NCBI GenBank assembly: GCA_965221595.1
Contig: OZ244900.1
Coordinates: forward strand, 3,162,001 to 3,226,000
Source of the DNA: JAAXGX01 sp965221595
Lineage (GTDB): Bacteria; Acidobacteriota; Vicinamibacteria; Vicinamibacterales; UBA8438
Reading direction: 5' to 3'
DNA: 64,000 nt
The position numbers and the translations under genes were made by a program. This document shows positions 24,722 to 32,178 of the stretch, piece by piece (the stretch's first letter is position 1; each line of letters begins with the position of its first letter). A model generated the notes under the pieces. The model saw only the letters and a list, made by a program, of their open reading frames with translations, was not told where the DNA came from and ran no database searches.

Positions 24722-25466
24722 GCTGGGCGGCGGCCGGGCCGGCCGCGACCTGATCGCCGGAATTCCCCTGCTGCTGGCGGTAGCCTTCGCCACCCGGCGG
24801 CTGGGCGGGCTGCCGGCCGCCTACGTGCTGCAGGCCCTGGCATTGTACGCCCTGCTGGCGACGCTCGTCGTGCGCGCCGCGCCCGCCGTCCTGCCCGGTG
24901 CGGGACTCGGCGCGGCGAACCGGATCACCCTGGTGCGGGCCACCCTGGTGCTGCCAATCGCGGCGCTGGCGCTGCAAACGGACCGGCTGGGCGCTCCAGT
25001 GTATTGGTGGATTGTTGCGCTGTCCACGGCCGCGCTGGTCCTCGACGGCGTCGACGGTTGGACGGCGCGCCGCACGGGCAGCGCGACTCCTTTCGGCGCG
25101 CGTTTCGACCTGGAGCTCGACGCCTTTCTCATGCTGGCTCTGTCCGCGCTGGTCTGGCTGGGCGGCCGCGCCGGCGCCTGGGTTCTGCTCATCGGCGGGC
25201 TGCGCTACCTGTTCGTCGCGGCCGGCCGCATCCGGCCGGCGTTGCGCGGCGAGCTGCCGCCCAGCCGCCGCCGCAAGGTAATCTGCGTGGTCGAGGGCGC
25301 CGTGCTCGTGAGCTGCCTGGCGCCGATCATGCCGGCGTCCGCGACCGGCCCCGCGGCAGCGGGTGCGCTTGCGCTGCTCGTCCACTCGTTCGCCGTCGAC
25401 GTGCACTGGCTGGCCCGGCACGCCGCGGGCACGACGCGGCGGGAGCGGCGCGGTGCGCGGGGGTGA
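24720..25466 (+). CDS. CDP-alcohol phosphatidyltransferase family protein
   Basis: This roughly 248-residue integral membrane protein carries the complete family signature starting at residue 112: DGWTARR, then G and FDLELD, fitting DG-x2-AR-x8-G-x3-D-x3-D. These enzymes transfer a phospho-alcohol from a CDP-linked donor to an alcohol. There are about six hydrophobic helices. The start is either ATG 24720, whose codon overlaps that of the divergent dehydrogenase, or GTG 24705. Position and spacing make it part of the dehydrogenase/PTPS/GT4 set, suggesting that the pathway product becomes phospholipid-linked, but a general phospholipid role cannot be excluded. Confidence 0.85.
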   Translation: MLGGGRAGRDLIAGIPLLLAVAFATRRLGGLPAAYVLQALALYALLATLVVRAAPAVLPGAGLGAANRITLVRATLVLPIAALALQTDRLGAPVYWWIVALSTAALVLDGVDGWTARRTGSATPFGARFDLELDAFLMLALSALVWLGGRAGAWVLLIGGLRYLFVAAGRIRPALRGELPPSRRRKVICVVEGAVLVSCLAPIMPASATGPAAAGALALLVHSFAVDVHWLARHAAGTTRRERRGARG

Positions 25467-25472
25467 TACATT
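25464..25472 (+). promoter_or_regulatory. Candidate extended -10 promoter overlapping a stop codon
   Basis: TGATACATT begins at the TGA stop of the phosphatidyltransferase gene and ends six bases before GTG 25479. The start point would fall on or beside that GTG, giving a leaderless transcript. The 11-mer GTGATACATTG also occurs upstream of 9218. Confidence 0.35.
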
Positions 25473-25478
25473 GGTAGC

Positions 25479-26411
25479 GTGAGTCCGGGCACGACGCGTC
25501 ACGGCGGTGCACACCGCGCCACCCTGCGGGCCGCCGGCTGCTGGCTGCTGGCCGGGGCGGCGGTTTGGATCGCGGCCCACGACGCCGCCCGGCGCGCCCA
25601 GGCATCGCAGCTCCCGGCCATCAGCAGCCAGTTGCGCCATGCGCGGGGCCAGCACGTCGTACCCCTCTACCGGGGCTGGTTCACCGGCGACGACGGCCGC
25701 ATCTACGCCGCCTACGAGTACCTGAACCTGAACGCCGACGAGACGCTGCACATCCCCGTCGGCCCGGACAACGCCATCGCCCCCGGGCCGACCGATCAGG
25801 GTCAGCCCACCTGGTTCCGGCCGGGCCACCAGCACGGCGTCTTCGCCGTACCGCTGCCGGCGGGGTCCACAACCGAGATCACCTGGACGCTGAGCAGCCG
25901 GGGTCAGACGCTGAGCATGCCCTCGAACCTCGGCCCGCTGTACGAGATCGAGGGGCTGGTCAACCATGGCGGCTCGTTTCCCGGCAATACGCCCCCCCTT
26001 GTGCGCCTTGCGCCGGACGGCCCTGCCGGACGTGGGCCGGCGGGGTTGACGGCGGCGCTGGAAGCGACGGTCGGGCAGGCCGTGCCGTTGGACGTCCGGG
26101 TTACCGACGACGGCCTGCCGCCACTTGCGGACCGGACCCGGGTAATCCGCTCGCTGCAGCGCAGCTACCGCCGGGCGGACGGCAGCGCGACGGGGCTGAC
26201 CGTGACCTGGACCCGCTACCGCGGGATCGGTGCCGTGGGCTTCCGTGACGCCGCGCCGCCGGTGAAGCACGGCCGGGCCCGAACTACCGCGACCTTCGAC
26301 GAGCCGGGCAACTACATGCTGCGGGCGCTGGTGTCGGACGGCTCGGGTTTCGACGGCTGCTGCTGGACGAACGCCTACGTCGCGGTCGACGTGCGGCCCG
26401 CGCCGCGCTAG
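25479..26411 (+). CDS. Secreted beta-sandwich partner of the copper monooxygenase, second copy
   Basis: This 310-residue protein is the paralogue of the one at 463-1356. It shares YRGWFTGDDGRIYAAYEYLN, IPVGPDNAIAPGPTDQGQPT and a C-terminal Ig-like part with a Cys pair (GFDGCCWTNAYV). An N-terminal hydrophobic segment after HRATLRAAGC acts as signal peptide or anchor. GTG 25479 has no clear Shine-Dalgarno and may be leaderless. The monooxygenase gene follows after 23 bases, so the two are probably one operon, in the opposite gene order to the first pair. The function is unknown; a partner of the monooxygenase is inferred. Confidence 0.75.
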   Translation: MSPGTTRHGGAHRATLRAAGCWLLAGAAVWIAAHDAARRAQASQLPAISSQLRHARGQHVVPLYRGWFTGDDGRIYAAYEYLNLNADETLHIPVGPDNAIAPGPTDQGQPTWFRPGHQHGVFAVPLPAGSTTEITWTLSSRGQTLSMPSNLGPLYEIEGLVNHGGSFPGNTPPLVRLAPDGPAGRGPAGLTAALEATVGQAVPLDVRVTDDGLPPLADRTRVIRSLQRSYRRADGSATGLTVTWTRYRGIGAVGFRDAAPPVKHGRARTTATFDEPGNYMLRALVSDGSGFDGCCWTNAYVAVDVRPAPR

Positions 26412-26434
26412 CGCCGGCCTGGAGGGACAACGAC

Positions 26435-27856
26435 ATGCCGATGCGATCCGACTCGCGCGCCGGTGCACGGCTGCTGCTGGCCGGCGGCCTCCTGGCGCTC
26501 GCCGCCGCGGCCGGCCTGCCGGGCGGAGCCGCCGCACAGCCGGCCGACGGCGCGTCCGAAGTCACGTTCGCCAGGGACGTCGCGCCGATCTTCCAGCGCA
26601 AGTGCCAGGAATGCCATCGGCCCGACAGCATGGCCCCGATGTCGCTGCTCACGTACGCGGAGTCGCGACCCTGGGCGCGCGCCATCCGGGCGCGGGTGGC
26701 CGCCCGCGAGATGCCGCCTTGGTTCCTCGACAAGACGGTCGGCATCCAGGCATTCATCAACGACGCCTCGCTGAGCGACGCGGAGATCGACACCATCGTG
26801 CGCTGGGTCGACGCCGGGTCGCCGGCCGGCGACCCGGCCGACCTGCCGCCGCCGCGCGAGTGGCCCGACGGGGACCGCTTCCGCCTCGAGTCCGAGCTGG
26901 GTCCGCCCGACCTCGTCATCCGTTCCGAGCCGTTCACGATGCCGGCCGTGGCACAGGACACGTTCTTCCGGCCCATCGTCGACGTGCCGCTGACCGAGCC
27001 GCGCTGGATCCGCGCGGCCGAGACCAAGCCGGCGGGCCGTGACGGCCGGCGCATCGCACACCACGCGTCGACCTTCCTGCACCAGCCCGAGACACCCGAG
27101 TTCCTGGAGGCCGAGCGCGCGCTGCTCGCCGGGCAGGCGGCCGCCGACGCCGTGCTGCAGGTGGCCCGCGAGCGGGTCGGGGGCGACCCGGTGGACACGC
27201 GCGAGATGTTCACGGAGTGGGCCCAGGGCAAGGGCGGCGAGGTCTATCCGCCCGACACCGGCAAGCTCGTGCAGCCCGGCGCGCGCGTGGAGTTCACGAT
27301 CCATTACCACGCCGTGGGCGAAGAAATCACCGACCGGCTGGAGGTCGGCTGGTGGTTCCACCCGCGGGGGGTCACGCCGCGCTACAGCGCCTCGTTCGTC
27401 TCGGTGGGCAGCGTCAACGTCAAGCCGCTGCACATTCCGCCCCACTCGGAGACGGTGCACCAGGGCTCCTACACGCTGCCGGCGCCGGCCATCCTGCACA
27501 ACTTCCAGCCGCACATGCACTACCGCGGCAAGGCGTTCTCGCTGGAGGCAATCTACCCCGACGGGCGGCGCGAGCTGCTGAACCACGCCGACCGGTTCAG
27601 CAACGACTGGCACATCAACTACATCTACCACCCGGACCACGCGCCGGTCCTGCCACGCGGCACCGTGCTGCAGATCACCGCCTGGCACGACAACACGGCC
27701 GCCAACCGGAACAACCCCGACCCGCGCCAGTGGGTCTGGTACGGACCGCGCACGGTCGACGAGATGGCGCACTCGAACGCGCAGCTCATCTTCATCGGCG
27801 ACGCCGACTACGACCGCCTCAGCGCCGAGCGGCGCGCCCGCGCCAGCCAGGACTGA
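26435..27856 (+). CDS. Heme-c and copper type II monooxygenase-like secreted protein
   Basis: This 473-residue protein starts at ATG 26435, with GGGA seven bases upstream, and has a signal peptide ending near GGAAAQ. The heme motif is CQECH (C57, C60, H61), followed by MPPWFLDK. Candidate copper ligands lie in IAHHAS near residue 208, FTIHYHAVG near 288 and QPHMHYRGKAF near 358; PHMHxRGK is the most conserved string among the three copies. The C-terminal ITAWHDNTAANRNNPDP segment is also shared. It acts in the periplasm, probably oxidising a small organic substrate with electrons through the heme. It pairs with the beta-sandwich gene just upstream. Confidence 0.82.
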   Translation: MPMRSDSRAGARLLLAGGLLALAAAAGLPGGAAAQPADGASEVTFARDVAPIFQRKCQECHRPDSMAPMSLLTYAESRPWARAIRARVAAREMPPWFLDKTVGIQAFINDASLSDAEIDTIVRWVDAGSPAGDPADLPPPREWPDGDRFRLESELGPPDLVIRSEPFTMPAVAQDTFFRPIVDVPLTEPRWIRAAETKPAGRDGRRIAHHASTFLHQPETPEFLEAERALLAGQAAADAVLQVARERVGGDPVDTREMFTEWAQGKGGEVYPPDTGKLVQPGARVEFTIHYHAVGEEITDRLEVGWWFHPRGVTPRYSASFVSVGSVNVKPLHIPPHSETVHQGSYTLPAPAILHNFQPHMHYRGKAFSLEAIYPDGRRELLNHADRFSNDWHINYIYHPDHAPVLPRGTVLQITAWHDNTAANRNNPDPRQWVWYGPRTVDEMAHSNAQLIFIGDADYDRLSAERRARASQD

Positions 27857-27945
27857 GGTCTCTGTGCCGTGCAACGGCGCGGCGCGGCCGGAGTGGCGCG
27901 GGGCCAGGTTCTAGCTGGGAACGGGCGGCCAAGCGAAAAGCGGGA

Positions 27946-27976
27946 CGGCCCCGCGACGCCGCGTGGCGCGGGGCCG
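27946..27976. terminator. Strong hairpin between convergent genes
   Basis: CGGCCCCGCG (27946-27955) pairs exactly with CGCGGGGCCG (27967-27976) around an 11-base loop that can itself pair further. It ends 10 bases before the stop of the lipocalin-like gene and can serve the convergent monooxygenase gene too. Confidence 0.55.
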
Positions 27977-27986
27977 CCCGGGCAGA

Positions 27987-29000
27987 TCAGTGTTCCAGGT
28001 TGCTGATCCTGTCCCAGTGGATGAAGCGGCGCACCGCGACGCCGTCGACTTCGCGCGGCCCGCCCGGCATCAGGATGAGCTGGTCGCCCTGGAAGTCGTA
28101 GAATCGCTGCGCGTCGACGCCCGCCGACGCGGGCACGACCGCCCCGGTCCGGCGGTGCAGCACGTAGCCGGCCGCGGCGTCCACGATGAAGTGCCCGAAG
28201 TAGCCGCCATAGCTGGCCATGGCGCTGACGGCTTCGTCCCCCGTCGGTTGGGCAGCGGCGTACGGCTGGCGACCCGCCTGCCGCATGAGGTGCACCGCCA
28301 TGTGACCGGAAGGCATGTAGATGATGTACCCCTCGGCGTACTGGTCGGTCGGGACCGGCTCGTCGCCGTCCAGTGTCCGCTGCTCGACGTGCGCGATCTG
28401 CCAGAACCCGAGGAACCGATGCTGCTCCGCGGTCAGGTCGGCCTTGTCGGGTACCTTCTCCCAGATGATCCGCAGCCGCGCGCCGGACGGCCCGGGCGGC
28501 GGCTGCAGGATGAGCCGGTTGTCGGTGAATTCGTAGAAGCGCTGGTTGTCCTGCCCTGTCATGCGCGGGTTGATGCTGCCCAGCACGTGGTGCGTCACGT
28601 AACCCTCGGCTTCGTTCACCGTGTACGGCCCGAAGTACGACGTGTAGCTGGTCAGCGCCGCCACGGCCTCGTCGGGCGTCGGCTCGGCGCCGGCATACGG
28701 CAGGCGCCCCTCCTGCTGGATGACGACGCCCATGTGCTCGCCGTCGTACATGATGTAGCCGAGCGGCGCGCCGGCGCCGAACGTGCCGGGCTCCGGCGGC
28801 GGCTGCAGGTTGCCGTCCGCGTCGTGCCGCTCGACCCCCAGCAGCTTCCACGTGCCGATGAACCGGTCGCGCGGATCGGCCTCCGCGCCGCCGCCCTGCC
28901 CGGCTGCCGCGCCGGCGGACGCCAGCAGCCCGACGAGCGCCAGGCTGCCGACGGCAAGCACCCGTGTCCGCAAGGTTCGCATGGTTGGCGTGGTTCGCAT
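27987..29000 (-). CDS. Secreted protein with two lipocalin-like domains
   Basis: The 337-residue protein has a signal peptide ending near GAAAGQ and two tandem lipocalin-like domains (Pfam lipocalin_5 type). The first opens with RFIGTWKLLGVERHD and the second with RFLGFWQIAHVEQRT; each contains a GYI-x-Y...H strand and a late RFYEF or RFYDF segment. Such domains usually bind or process small hydrophobic molecules. ATG 29000 is supported by GAGGAG; an 18-bp tandem duplication at the start creates a second in-frame ATG at 28982. It lies 14 bases after the LQGVW-family gene at 29015-30025 and is probably co-transcribed with it. Confidence 0.78.
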   Translation of the reverse strand: MRTTPTMRTLRTRVLAVGSLALVGLLASAGAAAGQGGGAEADPRDRFIGTWKLLGVERHDADGNLQPPPEPGTFGAGAPLGYIMYDGEHMGVVIQQEGRLPYAGAEPTPDEAVAALTSYTSYFGPYTVNEAEGYVTHHVLGSINPRMTGQDNQRFYEFTDNRLILQPPPGPSGARLRIIWEKVPDKADLTAEQHRFLGFWQIAHVEQRTLDGDEPVPTDQYAEGYIIYMPSGHMAVHLMRQAGRQPYAAAQPTGDEAVSAMASYGGYFGHFIVDAAAGYVLHRRTGAVVPASAGVDAQRFYDFQGDQLILMPGGPREVDGVAVRRFIHWDRISNLEH

Positions 29001-29007
29001 GGTTGGC
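28974..29007. repeat. Tandem duplication across a start codon
   Basis: GGTTCGCATGGTTGGC occurs at 28974-28989 and again at 28992-29007, an 18-base period. Both copies include an ATG on the minus strand, giving the lipocalin-like gene two in-frame candidate starts (29000 and 28982). Confidence 0.6.
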
Positions 29008-29014
29008 TCCTCGG

Positions 29015-30025
29015 CTACCGCGAACCGGCCGCGGCCTCGGCTTCCAACTGGTCGGCGAGGGCGCCGGCCAGAATGTTGTACAGCCCGTAGTTGCCCTCGT
29101 GGCAGGCATACTCGTACAGCGGATCCGGGTTCCTCGTCATCGGCACGGTATACGTCCAGGGCCGCGTCCAGACCGTCGGGTCGTCCACGGTCGCCTCGTA
29201 CAGCAGCGTGTCGGGCGCTACGCGCGTGAAGCGCTCCACGAGATAAAGGTTGCGCGTGGAGGCGCCGCGCGCGAAGCTCGTCTCGCGCAGGAAGTTGGTC
29301 GTCTCCACCACCAGCGTGTCGCCGTCCCAGTGGGCGCGTGAGCTGCCGGCCCACTGGCGCAGGTCGTCCGGCAGGTGCGGCCGGCCGTCCAGCGGCACGA
29401 AGCGGACGTCATGGACCATTTCGGTCAGCAGCACCACGTGGTCCTCGGTCTGGAAGATCTGCACGTTGTTGTTGTAGGCGCGCGGCTCCATCGGCGGGCC
29501 GGCGTTGAAGCCCATCAGGCAGCGCACCTGCAGGCCGTTGGCGCCGAGATCCTCGACGAATCCGCCGGGCGTCGGGGTGTGTCGTCCCACACCCTCGCGC
29601 GCCCGCGCCTCGGCCGCCTGCCGCCGCTCGGCCGCCGCGGTCAACGCCGGAATGCGGCCGTCGGCCGGATCGGTGACGAGCGACGTGCGGTTGGTCTCGA
29701 CCACGGTCGTGCCGCGATCGAACCAGAACTGGTTGTAGTTGCCGACGATATCGGCCGGCTCCTCGTCGTCGAGCGCCGCGATCTCCGCGAGCCGCTGCGC
29801 CTCGAACTCGGCGGCCTGCTCTTCCGTGTAGACGTCCTGCTCGAGCTCGACGGGCCGCTCCATCGGCGTCAGCGTCCGGAAGTCCCAGACGCCCTGCAGG
29901 TCCGGCGCCCCCCACGCGGTCCGGGGCAGCTCCGGAGCCTGGCCCGCAGCCGGCGCGGGTGCCAGGGCCGCGGCGGCGACCACCAACGCCAGCGCACTCA
30001 CCAACGCAATCGATCGATGACTCAT
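29015..30025 (-). CDS. LQGVW/CHEGN-family secreted protein
   Basis: This 336-residue exported protein belongs to a family with six copies in this window. Shared blocks are WGAPDLQGVWDFRTLTP near the mature N-terminus, VETNRTSL, NNNVQIFQTEDHVVLL, HWDGDTLVVETTNF and a C-terminal YEYACHEGNYGLYN. The fold looks beta-rich and I do not recognise a characterised domain. The conserved Cys/His in ACHEGN and another Cys in QVRCLMGFN could form a disulfide or bind a ligand. ATG 30025 has a textbook AGGAGG. It probably forms an operon with the lipocalin-like gene. The function is unknown. Confidence 0.8.
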   Translation of the reverse strand: MSHRSIALVSALALVVAAAALAPAPAAGQAPELPRTAWGAPDLQGVWDFRTLTPMERPVELEQDVYTEEQAAEFEAQRLAEIAALDDEEPADIVGNYNQFWFDRGTTVVETNRTSLVTDPADGRIPALTAAAERRQAAEARAREGVGRHTPTPGGFVEDLGANGLQVRCLMGFNAGPPMEPRAYNNNVQIFQTEDHVVLLTEMVHDVRFVPLDGRPHLPDDLRQWAGSSRAHWDGDTLVVETTNFLRETSFARGASTRNLYLVERFTRVAPDTLLYEATVDDPTVWTRPWTYTVPMTRNPDPLYEYACHEGNYGLYNILAGALADQLEAEAAAGSR

Positions 30026-30119
30026 GATGGACCTCCTGATTCGGCTCGCGCCGATCCCACTCGCAATGCAACCGCATGCTAAGAGTTGCCCACGCCGATG
30101 TCCAGAGCTATGGTGAGCC

Positions 30120-30407
30120 GTGCGCACGAAGTGGCGGCATCTCGCCCGGCGCCTGCGCGGCGAGCTGGGCGCGTTGCGGCTGGCGTACCGCGATCCCCGC
30201 ACGCCGCGCTGCGCGAAGTGGCTGCTGGCGGGCACGCTGGCGTACGCGCTCAGCCCGATTGACTTGATCCCGGACTTCATCCCGGTGCTGGGCCATCTCG
30301 ACGACCTGCTCATCCTGCCGTTCGCGCTGTGGCTCAGCCTGCGCCTGATCCCCGCAGAGGTGCTGGCCGACTGCCGGGCGCGCGCGGCGCAGGCGGCCGA
30401 CGGCTGA
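30120..30407 (+). CDS. YkvA-type DUF1232 membrane protein
   Basis: This is a 95-residue protein of the DUF1232 family. The signature SPIDLIPDFIPVLGHLDDLLILP occupies the middle and forms a hydrophobic hairpin that is probably membrane-associated. The N-terminus is basic, and the length is usual for the family. GTG 30120 is the first available start. The gene is divergent from the LQGVW gene at 29015-30025 and interrupts an otherwise leftward run. The role of DUF1232 proteins is not established. Confidence 0.85.
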   Translation: MRTKWRHLARRLRGELGALRLAYRDPRTPRCAKWLLAGTLAYALSPIDLIPDFIPVLGHLDDLLILPFALWLSLRLIPAEVLADCRARAAQAADG

Positions 30408-30533
30408 CGGCCCGCGCTGCAGCAAGGTTCAAGCCCTGCAGGGCGGGAGCGACGCCGGGTTTCACCAAGGGCTGCCTGGGGTCCCCGCAGGCGAACGCCG
30501 GGGGTTCGGGGCGCAGCGGCATCTGAAGACGAA

Positions 30534-30562
30534 GAGCCGACCCCGGCGGCCGGGGTCGGCTC
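30534..30562 (-). terminator. Rho-independent-type terminator
   Basis: A perfect 13-bp stem (30534-30546 with 30550-30562) closes on a three-base CGG loop. On the minus strand it lies 24 bases after the stop at 30587 and is followed by the pyrimidine-rich TTCGTCTTC. This is the clearest terminator in the window. Confidence 0.7.
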
Positions 30563-30586
30563 GAGTCGTCCCACAGAGAACGGCAC

Positions 30587-31627
30587 CTACTTCGACGCGT
30601 TCATGGCCGCTTCCGCCGCGGCTTCCTCCACCCGCGCGCCGGCCAGGATGTTGTAGAGCCCGTAGTTGCCTTCGTGGCAGGCGTACTCGTACAGCGGCTG
30701 GTCGTTGAGCTGCATCGGGATCTCATAACGCCAGGCCTGCGACCAGACGGTCGGGTCGTCCACCGTGGCCTCATAGAGCAACGTCTCGGGCGACACGCGC
30801 GTGAAGCGCTCGACGAGCCGCAGGTGCCGGGTGCTCGCACCCTGCTGGAAGCTCGTCTCCCGCAGGAAGTCGGTCGTCTCGACGACGAGCGTGTCGCCGT
30901 CCCAGCGGCCGGTCGACGAACCGGTCCACTGCGGCAGGTCGGCCGCCGGGCGCCCGTCCAGCGGGATGATGCGGAAGTTGTGGTTCATCTCGTTCAGCAA
31001 CGCGATGGTGTCTTCCGTCTGGAACACCTGCACGTTGTTGTTGTAGGCACCGGGGGTCATCGGCGGGCCGGAGTTGAAGCCGGTGATGCAGCGGAGTTGC
31101 AGCCCGTTGGCCCCCAGGTCCTCCACCCAGCCGCCGGGCGTAGGCGAGTGCGGGTCGACGCCCTCGCGCAGGGCCGCGGCCGCGGCCTGCCGCGTCGCGG
31201 CGGCGGCGGTCAGCGGGGGCACCTTGCCGGTCGGCGGATCGACGATCAGCGAGGTCCGTCGCGTCTCGACCGGCGACGTGCCGTAGTCGAGCCAGAAGTT
31301 GTTGTAGAAGCCGGGGGCGCCGTCTTCGCCGCGGTCCACGCTCTCGGTGGCTGTCGTGCGCCGTGCAGCCCGCTGTGCCAGCTCCTCGTTGCGCTCGACG
31401 CGCTCCTGCTCGAGCCGCGCGGCCTCCTCGGCGCTCAGGAACGCCTGGTCCGCCAGCTCGTCAGGCCGCTCCAGCGGCGTGATGGACCGGAAGTCCCAGA
31501 CCCCCTGCAGATCCGGGGCGCCCCACGGCGTCCGCGGGGCCGCTGCATCCTGCGCAGCCACCGGCAGCGCGGCCAGGGTTACCACCGCCAACGCCGCCGT
31601 CGCCGCCGCGACACATCGATAGCTCAT
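30587..31627 (-). CDS. LQGVW/CHEGN-family secreted protein
   Basis: This 346-residue copy has a signal peptide ending LPVAAQ, then WGAPDLQGVWDFRSITP, VETRRTSLIVDPPTG, NNNVQVFQTEDTIALL, RWDGDTLVVETTDF and C-terminal YEYACHEGNYGLYN. The conserved blocks match the copies at 29015 and 32179 closely, while the linker near residues 75-110 (Arg- and Glu-rich) is specific to this copy. ATG 31627 follows AAGGAGGG. A strong terminator lies just downstream. The function is unknown. Confidence 0.8.
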   Translation of the reverse strand: MSYRCVAAATAALAVVTLAALPVAAQDAAAPRTPWGAPDLQGVWDFRSITPLERPDELADQAFLSAEEAARLEQERVERNEELAQRAARRTTATESVDRGEDGAPGFYNNFWLDYGTSPVETRRTSLIVDPPTGKVPPLTAAAATRQAAAAALREGVDPHSPTPGGWVEDLGANGLQLRCITGFNSGPPMTPGAYNNNVQVFQTEDTIALLNEMNHNFRIIPLDGRPAADLPQWTGSSTGRWDGDTLVVETTDFLRETSFQQGASTRHLRLVERFTRVSPETLLYEATVDDPTVWSQAWRYEIPMQLNDQPLYEYACHEGNYGLYNILAGARVEEAAAEAAMNASK

Positions 31628-31760
31628 GCTGCCCTCCTTGACACTTCCTCACTCTGCATCCGGTGGGTGCCCATGATCGCGCAACACGTACACGGCACGC
31701 AAGATCGCCGGCCTGGCGGCAGCTTCAATCGGCCGATACTGCGCCCCGCACCCCCGAGCG

Positions 31761-32168
31761 TCAGCCGCTCGCCTCGAGCAGCGCTTCGAGGTCGGCAATC
31801 ACCTCTTCGAGCCGGTCCGCCGCCGCCACCACGTCGCTGACCGCGAGCAGGCGGGCCGCGTCGATGCGCTCCTGCAGCGGGCCGATCGGCAGGGCGCGCT
31901 GCGCAGCAGCAATCATCAGCTGCAACGCGCGGCTGGCGAGCCTTTGGAAGCGCTCGTGGTGAACCGCATCGGCAGCGGCCCGGCCGGCCGCATCGGCGGG
32001 CTCCGCCGCGGGCGCGCCGACGGGCGCAACCTCGCCGCCGCGGGGTACCGGCTGGCCGTCGCCGCAGCCGGCCGCGGCGAGCAGCCCGGCCAACGCCGCA
32101 GCGCAGACCGCCGCGCGCGGACGCGCAGCGGTGCGGACGAGGAAGGGTGACAAAGTCGCCCGGACCAC
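31761..32168 (-). CDS. Small lipoprotein of unknown function
   Basis: The 135-residue product starts at GTG 32168 and has a hydrophobic leader ending LLAAAGCGDG, a convincing lipobox. The mature part begins with a Pro/Ala-rich linker and then forms an amphipathic helical stretch (FQRLASRALQLMIAAAQRAL, later ADRLEEVIADLEALLEA), so a short helical bundle or coiled coil is likely. It starts 10 bases after the stop of the LQGVW gene at 32179, consistent with co-transcription. I recognise no family. The weak Shine-Dalgarno lowers confidence, but the lipobox supports it as real. Confidence 0.55.
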   Translation of the reverse strand: MVRATLSPFLVRTAARPRAAVCAAALAGLLAAAGCGDGQPVPRGGEVAPVGAPAAEPADAAGRAAADAVHHERFQRLASRALQLMIAAAQRALPIGPLQERIDAARLLAVSDVVAAADRLEEVIADLEALLEASG

Positions 32169-32178
32169 GGACTGCTGG

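Noticed and set aside
16159..25466. Reading this region as an ordinary riboflavin operon
   Set aside because: ribB, ribE and ribH are absent, the RibD deaminase domain is missing, and glycosyltransferase, methyltransferase and phosphatidyltransferase genes are interleaved.
30408..30533. A tRNA-like T-arm string (GGTTCAAGCCC) after the YkvA-type gene
   Set aside because: No acceptor stem, anticodon arm or D-arm can be drawn around it; the resemblance is limited to one short motif.
31636..31642. A TTGACA hexamer on the plus strand just outside the gene at 30587-31627
   Set aside because: No -10 follows at 16-18 bases and no plus-strand gene lies downstream; on the minus strand these bases are the leader before the Shine-Dalgarno.
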